From the NCBI GenBank assembly GCA_027490665.1, contig JAIXXP010000034.1:1-64000 (forward strand): 64,000 nucleotides of DNA. The letters run 5' to 3'. This document shows positions 9,231 to 18,783 of the stretch, in pieces. The translations under genes were made by a program, and so were the position numbers. The notes beneath the pieces were generated by a model. The model ran no database searches. It saw nothing but the letters and a program-made list of their open reading frames with translations, and had not been told where the DNA came from. Within the stretch, counting starts at the first letter, position 1. Every line of letters begins with the position of its first letter. Origin of the DNA: Cryomorphaceae bacterium (GTDB lineage Bacteria > Bacteroidota > Bacteroidia > Flavobacteriales_D > Crocinitomicaceae).

Positions 9231-9238
9231 CAAAATTA
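9231..9238 (-). promoter_or_regulatory. -7 promoter box of dut (probably leaderless)
   Basis: On the minus strand this reads TAATTTTG and ends four bases before the dut ATG at 9226. A TTTG on the same strand (9255-9258) lies 16 bases upstream, slightly closer than the 17-23 usual for the -33 element. Transcription would start at or next to the initiation codon. Confidence 0.55.
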
Positions 9239-9326
9239 GCGCAATTCTGCACTTCAAAGCACGGCTTTTCAAGGAATAATCAACAGCTTAGTATGGACAA
9301 CATCGGTCATTTTAAGCGTATTTGCT

Positions 9327-9334
9327 TACTTTTG
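9327..9334 (+). promoter_or_regulatory. -7 promoter box of serS
   Basis: TACTTTTG, 18 bases before the serS ATG at 9353. The 126-base dut/serS gap holds this and the divergent dut box, and I see nothing else in it. Confidence 0.5.
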
Positions 9335-9352
9335 TCCTACAATCGAGTACAT

Positions 9353-10621
9353 ATGTTAGAAATACAACGGATACGTCAAGAAAAAGAAGCCATCCTTGCG
9401 GGTTTGGCCAAAAGAAATATCGACGCAAGTCAGACCATTGAGGCCATCCTCGAAACCGACCAAAATTGGCGCTCCGCCAAAACCCAACTCGATCAAGTGG
9501 CGGCCGAAATGAACCAATTGGCGCGCACCATTGGCGAGCTCTTCAAGAGTGGCCAACAAGCCGAAGCAACTGCACTCAAAGAAAAAACAAGTGTCTTAAA
9601 AACACAAGAAGCCGAACTCAAAGTGCAAGTTAACGCCTTTGAAGAAAGCCTTCAGGCACTACTTTATACTTTGCCAAACGTCCCTAACGAACTGGTAGTC
9701 CAGGGCCGTGAAGCCGAAGACAATCAAAACATTTTTGAAGCAGGCACTATCCCACAATTTGGATTTGAAGCCCAACCACACTGGGACCTCGCTAAAAAAT
9801 ACAAACTCATCGATTTCGAACTCGGCGTCAAGGTAACCGGAGCTGGTTTTCCCTTTTACCGAGGCAAAGGCGCTAGACTACAGCGTGCGCTCATTCAATT
9901 TTTTTTAGACGAAGCTATTGCTGCTGGCTATGAAGAATTCATTTCTCCACACATGGTCAACGAAGCCAGTGGTTATGGTACTGGCCAACTTCCAGACAAA
10001 GAAGGACAAATGTATTACGTCAAAGAAGACGACTTCTACCTCATCCCAACGGCTGAAGTTCCTCTGACCAATATATACCGCGATGTCATTTTGCCCGACG
10101 GCAATTTTTCCATCAAAATGTGTGGCTACACCCCATGCTTCAGACGCGAGGCGGGTTCTTATGGCAAAGATGTGCGTGGCCTCAACCGCCTCCACCAATT
10201 TGACAAAGTAGAAATTGTACGCGTCGAGCACCCCGATAACACTGCCAAAGCACTCGATGAAATGCTCGAGCACGTCAAGAACCTACTCGACAAACTAGAG
10301 CTGCCTTACCGCATTTTGCGCTTGTGTGGCGGCGACATGGGCTTTGCCTCAGCGCTCACCTACGACTTCGAAGTGTATTCTGCCGCTCAAGAAAAATGGC
10401 TAGAGGTAAGTTCTGTTTCTAGATTTGATACCTTTCAGGCAAACCGCTTGAAGTTGCGCTTCAAAGACGACAAAAAAACAACGCTTTGCCACACACTCAA
10501 CGGTTCTGCTTTGGCCTTGCCACGCATCTTGGCTTCGCTTCTTGAAAACCACCAAACAGCAAACGGCATTCAAATTCCTAAGGCGCTGCAAGCCTATACA
10601 GGTTTTTCGGTCATCGAGTAA
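9353..10621 (+). CDS. serS: Seryl-tRNA synthetase
   Basis: I chose the ATG at 9353. It gives the normal 422 residues, starting MLEIQRIRQEKEAI; upstream in-frame ATGs lie before the -7 box and add non-family sequence. The N-terminal helical arm that grips the long variable arm of tRNA-Ser (about 25-105) is followed by the class II catalytic core. This has the motif 2 loop CFRREAGSYGKDVRGLNRLHQF, serine-binding TAEVPLT, and motif 3 GSALALPRILASLLENHQ. It charges tRNA-Ser (and tRNA-Sec where present) with serine. It is transcribed divergently from dut. Confidence 0.97.
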   Translation: MLEIQRIRQEKEAILAGLAKRNIDASQTIEAILETDQNWRSAKTQLDQVAAEMNQLARTIGELFKSGQQAEATALKEKTSVLKTQEAELKVQVNAFEESLQALLYTLPNVPNELVVQGREAEDNQNIFEAGTIPQFGFEAQPHWDLAKKYKLIDFELGVKVTGAGFPFYRGKGARLQRALIQFFLDEAIAAGYEEFISPHMVNEASGYGTGQLPDKEGQMYYVKEDDFYLIPTAEVPLTNIYRDVILPDGNFSIKMCGYTPCFRREAGSYGKDVRGLNRLHQFDKVEIVRVEHPDNTAKALDEMLEHVKNLLDKLELPYRILRLCGGDMGFASALTYDFEVYSAAQEKWLEVSSVSRFDTFQANRLKLRFKDDKKTTLCHTLNGSALALPRILASLLENHQTANGIQIPKALQAYTGFSVIE

Positions 10622-10650
10622 CGCAATGTCTGGGCAATTTCGACGTTAAT

Positions 10651-10656
10651 AGGAGG
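10651..10656 (+). promoter_or_regulatory. Strong Shine-Dalgarno-like AGGAGG before the large outer-membrane gene
   Basis: AGGAGG ends 9 bases before the ATG at 10666. Most starts in this window have no such site, as expected for Bacteroidota, so this one stands out and also supports the start choice. Confidence 0.5.
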
Positions 10657-10665
10657 TCTTAGCCC

Positions 10666-13600
10666 ATGAAACGCTTCTTGAAATTTTGTGTACTTGTAAT
10701 TTTAGCCTGCAAACTCTTTGCACCAACAAGCTATAGTCAGGTCCACAAAAAAGTACTTGCGCTCTCGCCAACACAGCAAACCATCGTTTTAGACAGTAGC
10801 GCTATCTACACACCTTCGTTGCATTTTTCAAGTAACGCATCTTTTAGTGACACCCTTTCTTTTCAAAAAACAGACTTCATATTAGATAGTACAACAAATA
10901 TTTTTCAATGGATCAATGCGCCAACTGATACCATTTACCTGCGGTTTCAAGTCTTTCCTATAGCACTTCAGCAAAGTTTTCAGCGCTATACACTACAAAA
11001 AGTGACTCCAGAGAACCAGTTAGAAAAAGAACGCCAAAAATTTCAGATTGGATCGAGCTCAACACCTGATATATTTGGCGGAAGCGCCATGCATAAAAGC
11101 GGAAGCTTAGCCCGTGGGGTTGGTTTTGGAAACAACCAAAGTCTTGGCCTCAATTCGGCGCTCAACTTGCAACTCAACGGGCAAATAACGCCCAATCTCA
11201 TGCTCACAGCAGCACTTTCCGATGCCAACATTCCTTTTCAAGCCTCCGGCACAACCAATCAACTCCGCGAGTTTGATCAAGTCTTTATACAAATACACAA
11301 CGAGCAGCTCAAAATCACAGCTGGCGACTTTTGGATTGATAAACCAGACGGCCAATTTATGAGCTATCGCAAACGTGCACAAGGCCTTACCGGGCAATAT
11401 AATTGGCAAATTGCAAACGGAGCTAAACTCTACACACAAAGCAGCGTTGGTTTGTCAAAAGGAAAGTTTCAAAGGCAAATCATTCAAGGTTTGGAAGCGG
11501 TTCAAGGGCCCTATAGACTTATTGGCGCCAACAACGAACCCTACATTTTAATTCTTGCAGGCACTGAACGCATTTACATCGACGGCCAACTCATGCAGCG
11601 CGGTCAGGAATTCGACTATATCATTGACTACACAAGTGCCGAACTCACCTTTACCTCGAGACACCTCATCACTAAAGACAGTAGAATAGTTGCTGAGTTT
11701 CAATACGCCGACCAAAATTACGCCCGCAGTTTGCTCCAACATACCACCCGTTATGAAAGCCAAAAACTCAAAACTTGGGTGGCACTTTATCAAGAACAAG
11801 ACCTCAAAAACCAACCACTGCAACAGCTCCTCTCCGATCAGCAACTATTGCAAATAAGTCAAATTGGCGATCAACTAAACCAAGCCTTTGTTTTGGGTTA
11901 CGACTCCTCCGGATACCTCGAAAACGCCAATATGTATCGCCTGATTGACACACTTGGTTTTCAAAATGTTTTGGTCTTTAGTGTAGATCCTGTGCTTGCT
12001 CATTACCGTTGTACGTTTAGCGATGTTGGTCCAAATCAAGGTGATTATGTACTGAGTGGCGTCAGTGCTTCGGGCAATTACTACAAATGGGTGGCGCCTA
12101 TTAATGGCGTATCACAAGGAAATTTTGCGCCAATTAGGCGGGTACAAACCCCTAAAAGAAAACAAATGGTTAGTACTGGCCTTACTTATCAATTGCATCC
12201 GGGTTGGTTCGTTTATACGGAAAATGCGCTCAGTGAAAACGACCTCAATTTGTATTCAAAGTTAGATGACCAAAACAACCTTGGTTTTGCCTCCAAAGGC
12301 GGTCTGCGATTCCAGCAAGTAACAGCGGTAGATAGCAACAAACGCAGCCTTGAAACGTCCTTAGAATACTTGTATCTGAATACCCAATTTGAACCAATTG
12401 AGCAGTTTCGAGCCGTCGAATTTGACCGAGATTGGAACATCCGCAACCAAAACTATTTGGGTGCTCAAAAGCAGCTCGAATTCAAACAAAGTTTAGCACA
12501 TAGTTCGAGAGGACAATTCAATTTAACCGGACAAATCTTGGCAATTGACAGCCTCTTTCAAGGGCAAAGATTGTATTCAGATGGCAATTGGAAACAAAAC
12601 AAGTGGAGCGCCAAATGGGATGCTTCTGCACTGCGATCCCAAACCCAGACCGACCAAAGTTATTTTGTAAGGCACCGCTTGCAGCTCAACAAACAAATTG
12701 GCATATTTAAAATTGGTTGGATAGACGACCACGAATGGAACCAGTATAGCGGACAAGCTCAAGGAAACTCCTATCAATTTTACGATGCTCAAGCATTTGT
12801 TGCCATACAGACTACAAGCAAACTTGATTTAAAACTCTTTTACCGCGAACGCTATGATTGGCGACCAGATAGCTTGTTGCAACTTGCTGCCAAAGCCAAA
12901 ACAACAGGTCTAGAACTCAAGTGGGACCCGAAAGCTGGGCAAAACCTTCAAATTTTACTCGGCGCAAGACAATTAGCCATACTAGACTCTGCTTTGATTG
13001 ACCAAAAAGCCGAAAAAAGTTTGGTGGCCCGCTTGGATTACAATGCGCGCTATTTTAAAAATGCGCTCACCATCAACACCTTTTATGAAATTGGTTCGGG
13101 GCTCGAACAAAAACGGCGCTTTCAATACATCCGTGTCAACGACGGACAAGGTATTTATACGTGGATAGACTACAACGGTGATGGCATCAAGGACCTCAAT
13201 GAATTTGAACAAGCAATATATGCTGATCAAGCCGATTACATCCGTGTATTTGTACCTAGTGCAAGTTATGCAACAGTATTTTCTAATGAATGGAACCAAA
13301 GTATATTATGGCGTCCCGAACTCCTTTGGCGCCAACGCAAGGGCGTTTTAGGAGTGCTTGCAAAGTTCTCCAACCAAACCCGGATCCGGGTAAAACGCAA
13401 ATTACAAGAGGGTAGTACTTTACAGTGGCTCAATCCGTTGGCAGCTGATATTTCAGAACTTGCTTTGCAATCGGCCAATGCGCAATTCTCCAATTCCTTG
13501 TTTTTTAACCGCAATGCAAAAGTGTTCAGCGCCGAATACAGCTTTCTGCAACAAGAAAGTAAAATGCTTTTAGCCAGCGGCTATGACGCGCGAAGTTTGC

Positions 13601-14121
13601 TTAAAAATCAACTCAATTTGCGGGTCAATATCTCCACTCAATTTGCTTTCGAAACTACTTTGTTGGCCGGGCAGTCAGCAGCATTGGCCGATTACACCAG
13701 CGGCCGTAATTTTCTAATCAATTTTCGAGAATTGAAACCGCAACTCATTTATCAAGACGGATCTAAAGTGAGGCTGAGCCTGATCGGCAGCATGGGCAAT
13801 AAGATAAACGATTTACAATTGGGTGGCCAGACTGCCTTGTCCAAATCTTTGGAGGCCACTTGGAAGTTCAATGAAAGTGAAAAAGGCAGCCTCAACGGCA
13901 CTTTCAAGTACGTAAATTTTGACTTTACGGGCTCGGCGCTTTCTGCTGTGGGCTATGAAATGTTGGAGGGTTTAAGGCCCGGCACCAACTGGACCTGGAG
14001 CTTGAGTTTTCAGAAAATTGTTGGCAAAAACCTACAACTGAGCCTCAACTACGGCGGGCGGCTCATGGAAGGGCTTCCGGTGGTTCATACAGGCGGCATG
14101 GAGTTGCGCGCCAATTTTTAA
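10666..14121 (+). CDS. Large outer-membrane-type beta-barrel protein of unknown function, with an EF-hand-like loop
   Basis: A 1151-residue exported protein with a signal peptide (about residues 1-24, ending YSQ). After about residue 140 it is dominated by alternating hydrophobic/polar strands, and it ends in aromatic ELRANF, typical of outer-membrane barrels. A segment near residue 300 (TERIYIDGQLMQRGQEFDYIIDYTSAEL in part) resembles repeats I recall from SprA-like and other large Bacteroidota surface proteins. Residues 835-846 match the calcium EF-hand consensus D-x-N-x-D-G-x-x-D-x-x-E exactly. No TonB box or plug domain is evident and there is no T9SS tail. Convergent with dxr (6-base gap). 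Function unknown. Confidence 0.7.
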   Translation: MKRFLKFCVLVILACKLFAPTSYSQVHKKVLALSPTQQTIVLDSSAIYTPSLHFSSNASFSDTLSFQKTDFILDSTTNIFQWINAPTDTIYLRFQVFPIALQQSFQRYTLQKVTPENQLEKERQKFQIGSSSTPDIFGGSAMHKSGSLARGVGFGNNQSLGLNSALNLQLNGQITPNLMLTAALSDANIPFQASGTTNQLREFDQVFIQIHNEQLKITAGDFWIDKPDGQFMSYRKRAQGLTGQYNWQIANGAKLYTQSSVGLSKGKFQRQIIQGLEAVQGPYRLIGANNEPYILILAGTERIYIDGQLMQRGQEFDYIIDYTSAELTFTSRHLITKDSRIVAEFQYADQNYARSLLQHTTRYESQKLKTWVALYQEQDLKNQPLQQLLSDQQLLQISQIGDQLNQAFVLGYDSSGYLENANMYRLIDTLGFQNVLVFSVDPVLAHYRCTFSDVGPNQGDYVLSGVSASGNYYKWVAPINGVSQGNFAPIRRVQTPKRKQMVSTGLTYQLHPGWFVYTENALSENDLNLYSKLDDQNNLGFASKGGLRFQQVTAVDSNKRSLETSLEYLYLNTQFEPIEQFRAVEFDRDWNIRNQNYLGAQKQLEFKQSLAHSSRGQFNLTGQILAIDSLFQGQRLYSDGNWKQNKWSAKWDASALRSQTQTDQSYFVRHRLQLNKQIGIFKIGWIDDHEWNQYSGQAQGNSYQFYDAQAFVAIQTTSKLDLKLFYRERYDWRPDSLLQLAAKAKTTGLELKWDPKAGQNLQILLGARQLAILDSALIDQKAEKSLVARLDYNARYFKNALTINTFYEIGSGLEQKRRFQYIRVNDGQGIYTWIDYNGDGIKDLNEFEQAIYADQADYIRVFVPSASYATVFSNEWNQSILWRPELLWRQRKGVLGVLAKFSNQTRIRVKRKLQEGSTLQWLNPLAADISELALQSANAQFSNSLFFNRNAKVFSAEYSFLQQESKMLLASGYDARSLLKNQLNLRVNISTQFAFETTLLAGQSAALADYTSGRNFLINFRELKPQLIYQDGSKVRLSLIGSMGNKINDLQLGGQTALSKSLEATWKFNESEKGSLNGTFKYVNFDFTGSALSAVGYEMLEGLRPGTNWTWSLSFQKIVGKNLQLSLNYGGRLMEGLPVVHTGGMELRANF

Positions 14122-14127
14122 GCGTGT

Positions 14128-15288
14128 TTATTTGCCGAATTGCTCTTGCACAAAAGCCCTTGCTTTTGCATCGGTAGCCACGTAATCTTCGTAGCGCGGG
14201 TTCAAGATATTGGCCACATTTTGCATACAAAACTCGTTGAGTTGGCCGATTTCCAAAAAGGAAATCTTGCGGTCCAAAAACGCGGCAACAGCCTCTTCAT
14301 TAGCTGCATTGAGTGCACATGCCGCAGTGCCTTGATCTTCCATGGCACGGTAAGCTAAATCGAGATTTTTAAATACTTTGCGATCTGGTTGCTCAAAGGT
14401 AAGTTGCGGATAATCCATGAAGTTAAAGCGCGGAAAATCGGTCTTTAGGCGGGCTGGATAGGTCAGCGCAAATTGGATCGGTAGTTTCATGTCTGGCAAA
14501 CCCATTTGGGCTTTCATGCTGCCGTCTTCGAACTGCACCAAGCTGTGCACAATAGACTGCGGATGCACAATGACATCGATTTGTTCGGGTTGCAAGCCAA
14601 AAAGCCATTTCGCTTCTATCACCTCCAAACCTTTATTCATGAGGCTGGCAGAATCTATGGTGATTTTGGCACCCATGCTCCAATTCGGATGCTTCAGTGC
14701 TTGCTCTAAGGTTACATGCTGTAATTGCTCATGGGTGAAACCGCGAAAGGGCCCGCCAGAAGCAGTGAGGTATATTTTTTCAATCGGATTTTGGAATTCG
14801 CCCACCAAACATTGAAAAATCGCCGAGTGTTCGGAGTCTACAGGGTAAATATTGACGCCTTTCTCTCTAGCTAATTTCGTGATCAGCTCACCTGCAACCA
14901 CCAACGTTTCTTTATTGGCCAAAGCAATTGTTTTGCCGGCTTCAATAGCGTGAATGGTTGGTTTGAGACCTGCATAACCCACCAAAGCTGTGAGCACCGT
15001 ATGCACCTCATTAGATTCCACTACCTGGCAAAGTGCTTCCTGGCCCGCATACACGTGAATATCCGCAGACCAAAGGGCTTCTTTTACTTTTTGGTACTGA
15101 CTTTCGTCGGTAATGACCACCGAATTGGGTTGAAACTTTAATGCTTGCTCAATAAGAAGCTCGGCATTTTTGCCAGCCGTCAGGACCTGTAAGTCAAAAT
15201 ATTCAGGATATGCCGCCAACACCTCTAATGCTTGCGTACCTATTGACCCCGTGGATCCTAAAATGGCAATGCCTTTCTTTTCTTGCAT
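14128..15288 (-). CDS. dxr: 1-deoxy-D-xylulose 5-phosphate reductoisomerase
   Basis: Second enzyme of the MEP isoprenoid pathway, using NADPH to convert DXP to MEP. With the ATG at 15288 the product has 386 residues and starts MQEKKGIAILGSTGSIG, the NADPH-binding signature of the family; the upstream ATG at 15303 lies beyond the -7 box and is unlikely. Other family motifs are LANKETLVVAG, PVDSEHSAIFQ (metal ligands), TASGGPF, and the MNKGLEVIEAKWLFG region with the substrate-binding residues. ispG, of the same pathway, lies 29 kb away and is not linked. Confidence 0.96.
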   Translation of the reverse strand: MQEKKGIAILGSTGSIGTQALEVLAAYPEYFDLQVLTAGKNAELLIEQALKFQPNSVVITDESQYQKVKEALWSADIHVYAGQEALCQVVESNEVHTVLTALVGYAGLKPTIHAIEAGKTIALANKETLVVAGELITKLAREKGVNIYPVDSEHSAIFQCLVGEFQNPIEKIYLTASGGPFRGFTHEQLQHVTLEQALKHPNWSMGAKITIDSASLMNKGLEVIEAKWLFGLQPEQIDVIVHPQSIVHSLVQFEDGSMKAQMGLPDMKLPIQFALTYPARLKTDFPRFNFMDYPQLTFEQPDRKVFKNLDLAYRAMEDQGTAACALNAANEEAVAAFLDRKISFLEIGQLNEFCMQNVANILNPRYEDYVATDAKARAFVQEQFGK

Positions 15289-15291
15289 AGA

Positions 15292-15299
15292 CAAAAGTA
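15292..15299 (-). promoter_or_regulatory. -7 promoter box of dxr (probably leaderless)
   Basis: TACTTTTG on the minus strand, ending three bases before the dxr ATG at 15288. A transcript starting at the normal distance would begin at or inside the start codon. Confidence 0.55.
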
Positions 15300-15377
15300 A
15301 CAAAAGACCTGAAAGAAAAGTTTAGTCGAAATAATAGAATATAGACTATACTGTTTCTTCAGAGACTTTATGTAATT

Positions 15378-15385
15378 TAGCTTTA
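15378..15385 (+). promoter_or_regulatory. Possible -7 box of the orphan secreted protein gene
   Basis: TAGCTTTA, one base from TAnnTTTG, 26 bases before the ATG at 15412. Weak evidence. Confidence 0.3.
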
Positions 15386-15411
15386 CTATTATTTATTCGC
15401 AATATCCCTTT

Positions 15412-16935
15412 ATGAAAGCAATATTTATTCTCTCTTTTCTTTTAGCAACTACTTTTGTTTTCGGGCAACAACTCAAAACCACTGAAAAACGCGTCGAGAT
15501 TGACCTCAAAGATGGCCGCAACAACGAACACGTCTACACAATGGGTAAATACGGAGTGGTTGTTATGAGTTACAGTAAAGAGGGTGGCGTAAAAACTAAC
15601 ATCAGTTTGCATCATGATGTATACGACACTGATTTGCAATTATATGAAACAGACCCCATCGAATACGATCCATACCTCCCTATTATGTCCACCTATGAGA
15701 CTGAAGATCATATTTATCACCTCGCATATAGACGTAAAAAAAGACCGATAAGTATTTATGCATTCGATGTCAAGAATAAAACAAGTAAGCGCCTCGAAAT
15801 TGAATACAGCGGAAGTGAAAAATTCCGTGGGATTGAATATTTTCAAGTTCTAGGACAAAAAGCAGCAGCCATCGGATTCAGTAAAACCGGCGTGCATTTT
15901 TTATCGTTTGATTTAGAAAACCAAACGGTCACATCAACACCCATTTATATAGAAGATTTCAAGCCAGGACGTATTATTGCCACGAACATGCAATATCTAG
16001 AAGATGCGAAAAAATACTACGTATCGCTTAGAGTATATAAAACACGTAAAATAACCTTTGCCTATTTGCTAGATGTCGATACCGACGGTCAGTTAAATAC
16101 CCCCATAAAAATTGATGAGAGCGGGGGCAGATTTATTAAATCCATTACTGTTAGCGCTGTTGGCGAATCAGAAGTTGTAATTGCCGGAACTTATGGTAAC
16201 ACTTCCTTTGGTCCAAATAACGGCATCTATTTTGGCGCTTCTAGCGATGGAGAAATTACAGACATTACCTCTTATAACTTTTTAGATATTCCGAACTATT
16301 TAGACTACTTACCAGAAAGAACCCAACAACGAATCGAAAATAAAAAAGCGCGCAAAGCCAGTAGGGGCAAAGAATTGGAAACTGCAGAATTACTTGTGAT
16401 GCACAACATTATTCCTGTTGACAACGATTATCTTTTGATAACAGAGGCCTATTACCCAACATACAGAACTGAAACGCGAACAACCACTGTCAATGGCAAA
16501 ACCACCACTACAACAGTACAAGTCTTTGACGGTTATCAGTATACACACGCCATGATCGCCAAATTCAATAAAGAAGGTGAAATGCTCTGGAGCCAAGTAT
16601 TTAAGATGTATTTGTGGTACAAACCATTCGTGGCCAGAACCTTTATTCGCATTGCAGCTCAAGAACAAAATAGCATTCAATTGGTCTATGCCGACGGTAA
16701 AAATATCTATTCTAAATCCTTTTCTTTTGACGGCGAAATCCTCTATGATAAAACCTCAAACCCAATCAATACCGAAAACGAAAACGACAAGGTAAAGCAA
16801 TCTTATAGCAACATTTCCTACTGGTACGACAAATACTTTTTGTCTTACGGCGTCCAGTCTATTAAAAATAGAGTCGACGACGATGTGAAGCGCAAGCGCA
16901 CCGTACTTTTCTTGAATAAGGTTTCTTTTGAGTAG
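15412..16935 (+). CDS. Secreted protein of unknown function
   Basis: A 507-residue protein I do not recognise. It has a clear signal peptide (residues 1-18, ending VFGQ). The mature part is rich in beta-strand-like segments, tyrosines and charged residues, with repeated short aspartate-containing turns (for example DVDTDGQL and FNKEGEMLW). This could be a beta-propeller, but no repeat is regular enough to call one. A threonine-rich stretch (about residues 355-370) may be a loop or linker. There is no lipobox, no membrane segment and no T9SS tail, so it is probably periplasmic. It ends one base before the convergent glmS stop. Confidence 0.7.
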   Translation: MKAIFILSFLLATTFVFGQQLKTTEKRVEIDLKDGRNNEHVYTMGKYGVVVMSYSKEGGVKTNISLHHDVYDTDLQLYETDPIEYDPYLPIMSTYETEDHIYHLAYRRKKRPISIYAFDVKNKTSKRLEIEYSGSEKFRGIEYFQVLGQKAAAIGFSKTGVHFLSFDLENQTVTSTPIYIEDFKPGRIIATNMQYLEDAKKYYVSLRVYKTRKITFAYLLDVDTDGQLNTPIKIDESGGRFIKSITVSAVGESEVVIAGTYGNTSFGPNNGIYFGASSDGEITDITSYNFLDIPNYLDYLPERTQQRIENKKARKASRGKELETAELLVMHNIIPVDNDYLLITEAYYPTYRTETRTTTVNGKTTTTTVQVFDGYQYTHAMIAKFNKEGEMLWSQVFKMYLWYKPFVARTFIRIAAQEQNSIQLVYADGKNIYSKSFSFDGEILYDKTSNPINTENENDKVKQSYSNISYWYDKYFLSYGVQSIKNRVDDDVKRKRTVLFLNKVSFE

Positions 16936-16936
16936 C

Positions 16937-18781
16937 CTACTCCACCGTCACCGACTTCGCTAAGTTTCTTGGTTGGTCTACATTGCAACCGCGCATAACT
17001 GCGATGTGGTAAGAGAGTAATTGGAGTGGAATAGTAGCCAGAAGTGGAACCAAGAATTCGTCTACTTCCGGAATCTCGATAACGTGGTCGGCCATGTGAC
17101 GGACCTGCTCGTCTCCTTCAGTTACAATGGCAATGACTTTTCCTTTACGGGCTTTGACTTCTTGGATATTTGAAACAACCTTTTCATAGGAGTTGCCTTG
17201 AGTGGCAATCACGATGATTGGCATGTTTTCGTCGATCAAGGCAATTGGGCCGTGCTTCATTTCTGCTGCAGGGTAACCTTCTGCATGGATATAAGAAATT
17301 TCCTTGAGTTTGAGTGCGCCTTCTAGTGCAACAGGAAATGAACTTCCGCGGCCTAAATAAAGGGCGTTTGGTGCATCTTTATAAATGGCAGAAATTTTCT
17401 CAATGGCAGCATCCGTCTCTAAAACACGCTTTACCTTCTCGGGAATAGCTTCGAGTTCGGCCAACAACTGACGGAATTTAGATTCTGAAATGGTACCTTT
17501 TTTGTGTGCCAAAGATAACGCCATGAGCGTAAGAACAGTTACTTGCGCAGTAAACGCCTTTGTAGAAGCTACGCCAATTTCTGGGCCAGCATGGGTATAA
17601 GAGCCCGCATCGGTAATGCGTGCAATTGAAGAACCTACCACATTGCAAATACCAAGAATTGTAGCACCTTTTGATTTAGCCAATTCTAATGCGGCAAGTG
17701 TATCAGCGGTTTCGCCAGACTGTGAAATGGCAATAACGACATCGTTTTCATTCAGAATAGGATTGCGATAGCGGAATTCACTAGCGTATTCTACCTCTAC
17801 ATTGATGCGTGCGAGGTCTTCAATGAGGTATTCGCCCACCAACCCTGCGTGCCATGACGTCCCACAAGCAACAATTATAAGTCTGTTTGCAGAAATCATT
17901 TTTTGCTCGTACTCACGGATACCACCGAGGGCAACCCATGCCTCATCTGAGTTAAGGCGACCGCGGAAACAATCTTGGATAGAACGCGGCTGTTCGTGGA
18001 TTTCCTTAAGCATGAAATGCTCGTATCCGCCTTTTTCTAAGGCTTCTAGCTCTAACTCTAGTTCCTGAAAAAATGGAGTTTTTTGCTGATCTGCAATATC
18101 GTAGAGTTTAAGACCTTCTTCAAGGTCAATAACTGCAACTTCTTCGTCGTTCAGATATACTACTTTTTTAGTATATTCTACAATTGGGGTTGCATCAGAA
18201 GCACAATAATAAGCGCCGTCGGAACCGATACCCACTACCAACGGGCTGCTCTTGCGGGCAGCTACCAAACGATTAGGATAGTCAGATGAAATAGCTACAA
18301 TAGCATAAGCACCAACAACGTGGTTGAGTGCCAAGCGCAGTGCTTCACCATACCAAACGTTTTCTTTTTTCTGAATGTAGTCAACTAAATGAACAACTAC
18401 TTCGGTATCGGTTTCACTTTTAAAAACATAGCCGTTTTTGACCAATTCTTGTTTCAGCACGTCGTAGTTTTCGATAATGCCGTTATGAATGAGCGCAATT
18501 TTGCCATCCATAGAGGTGTGCGGGTGTGAATTGACGTCAGAAGGCTCTCCATGTGTAGCCCAGCGGGTATGTCCAATACCAGCGTGTCCGCCTCGGTCTT
18601 GCGCCGCTGCAAAATCTTGAAGATTCTGAACTTTACCAACGCGTTTGTAAACATTGAGTTGGCCGTGATTGAGTAAAGCTACCCCAGCGCTATCATAGCC
18701 ACGGTATTCTAATCTTTTGAGGCCTTTGATCACAACTGGATAGGCCTCGTTTTTACCTATGTAGGCAACGATTCCACACAT
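16937..18781 (-). CDS. glmS: Glutamine-fructose-6-phosphate aminotransferase (isomerising)
   Basis: A 614-residue protein making glucosamine-6-phosphate, the first committed step to UDP-GlcNAc for peptidoglycan and lipid A. It begins MCGIVAYIG, exposing the catalytic Cys1 of the Ntn glutaminase domain (1-240; GHTRWATHGEP and the NGIIEN loop are visible). Two SIS sugar-isomerase domains follow (about 285-425 and 455-600; SQSGETADT, and the LGRGSSFPVALEGALKLKEISYIHAEG motif), and the conserved C-terminus KSVTVE is intact. It starts 2 bases after the DUF4270 gene, in one unit with the GlgA-like gene. No glmS riboswitch is visible upstream. Confidence 0.97.
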   Translation of the reverse strand: MCGIVAYIGKNEAYPVVIKGLKRLEYRGYDSAGVALLNHGQLNVYKRVGKVQNLQDFAAAQDRGGHAGIGHTRWATHGEPSDVNSHPHTSMDGKIALIHNGIIENYDVLKQELVKNGYVFKSETDTEVVVHLVDYIQKKENVWYGEALRLALNHVVGAYAIVAISSDYPNRLVAARKSSPLVVGIGSDGAYYCASDATPIVEYTKKVVYLNDEEVAVIDLEEGLKLYDIADQQKTPFFQELELELEALEKGGYEHFMLKEIHEQPRSIQDCFRGRLNSDEAWVALGGIREYEQKMISANRLIIVACGTSWHAGLVGEYLIEDLARINVEVEYASEFRYRNPILNENDVVIAISQSGETADTLAALELAKSKGATILGICNVVGSSIARITDAGSYTHAGPEIGVASTKAFTAQVTVLTLMALSLAHKKGTISESKFRQLLAELEAIPEKVKRVLETDAAIEKISAIYKDAPNALYLGRGSSFPVALEGALKLKEISYIHAEGYPAAEMKHGPIALIDENMPIIVIATQGNSYEKVVSNIQEVKARKGKVIAIVTEGDEQVRHMADHVIEIPEVDEFLVPLLATIPLQLLSYHIAVMRGCNVDQPRNLAKSVTVE

Positions 18782-18783
18782 AA

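Noticed and set aside
10666-14121. TonB-dependent receptor
   Set aside because: Although barrel-like, I find no TonB box, plug domain or SusD neighbour.
10666-14121. SprA (T9SS translocon) itself
   Set aside because: SprA is about twice as long; only one short segment is reminiscent of it.
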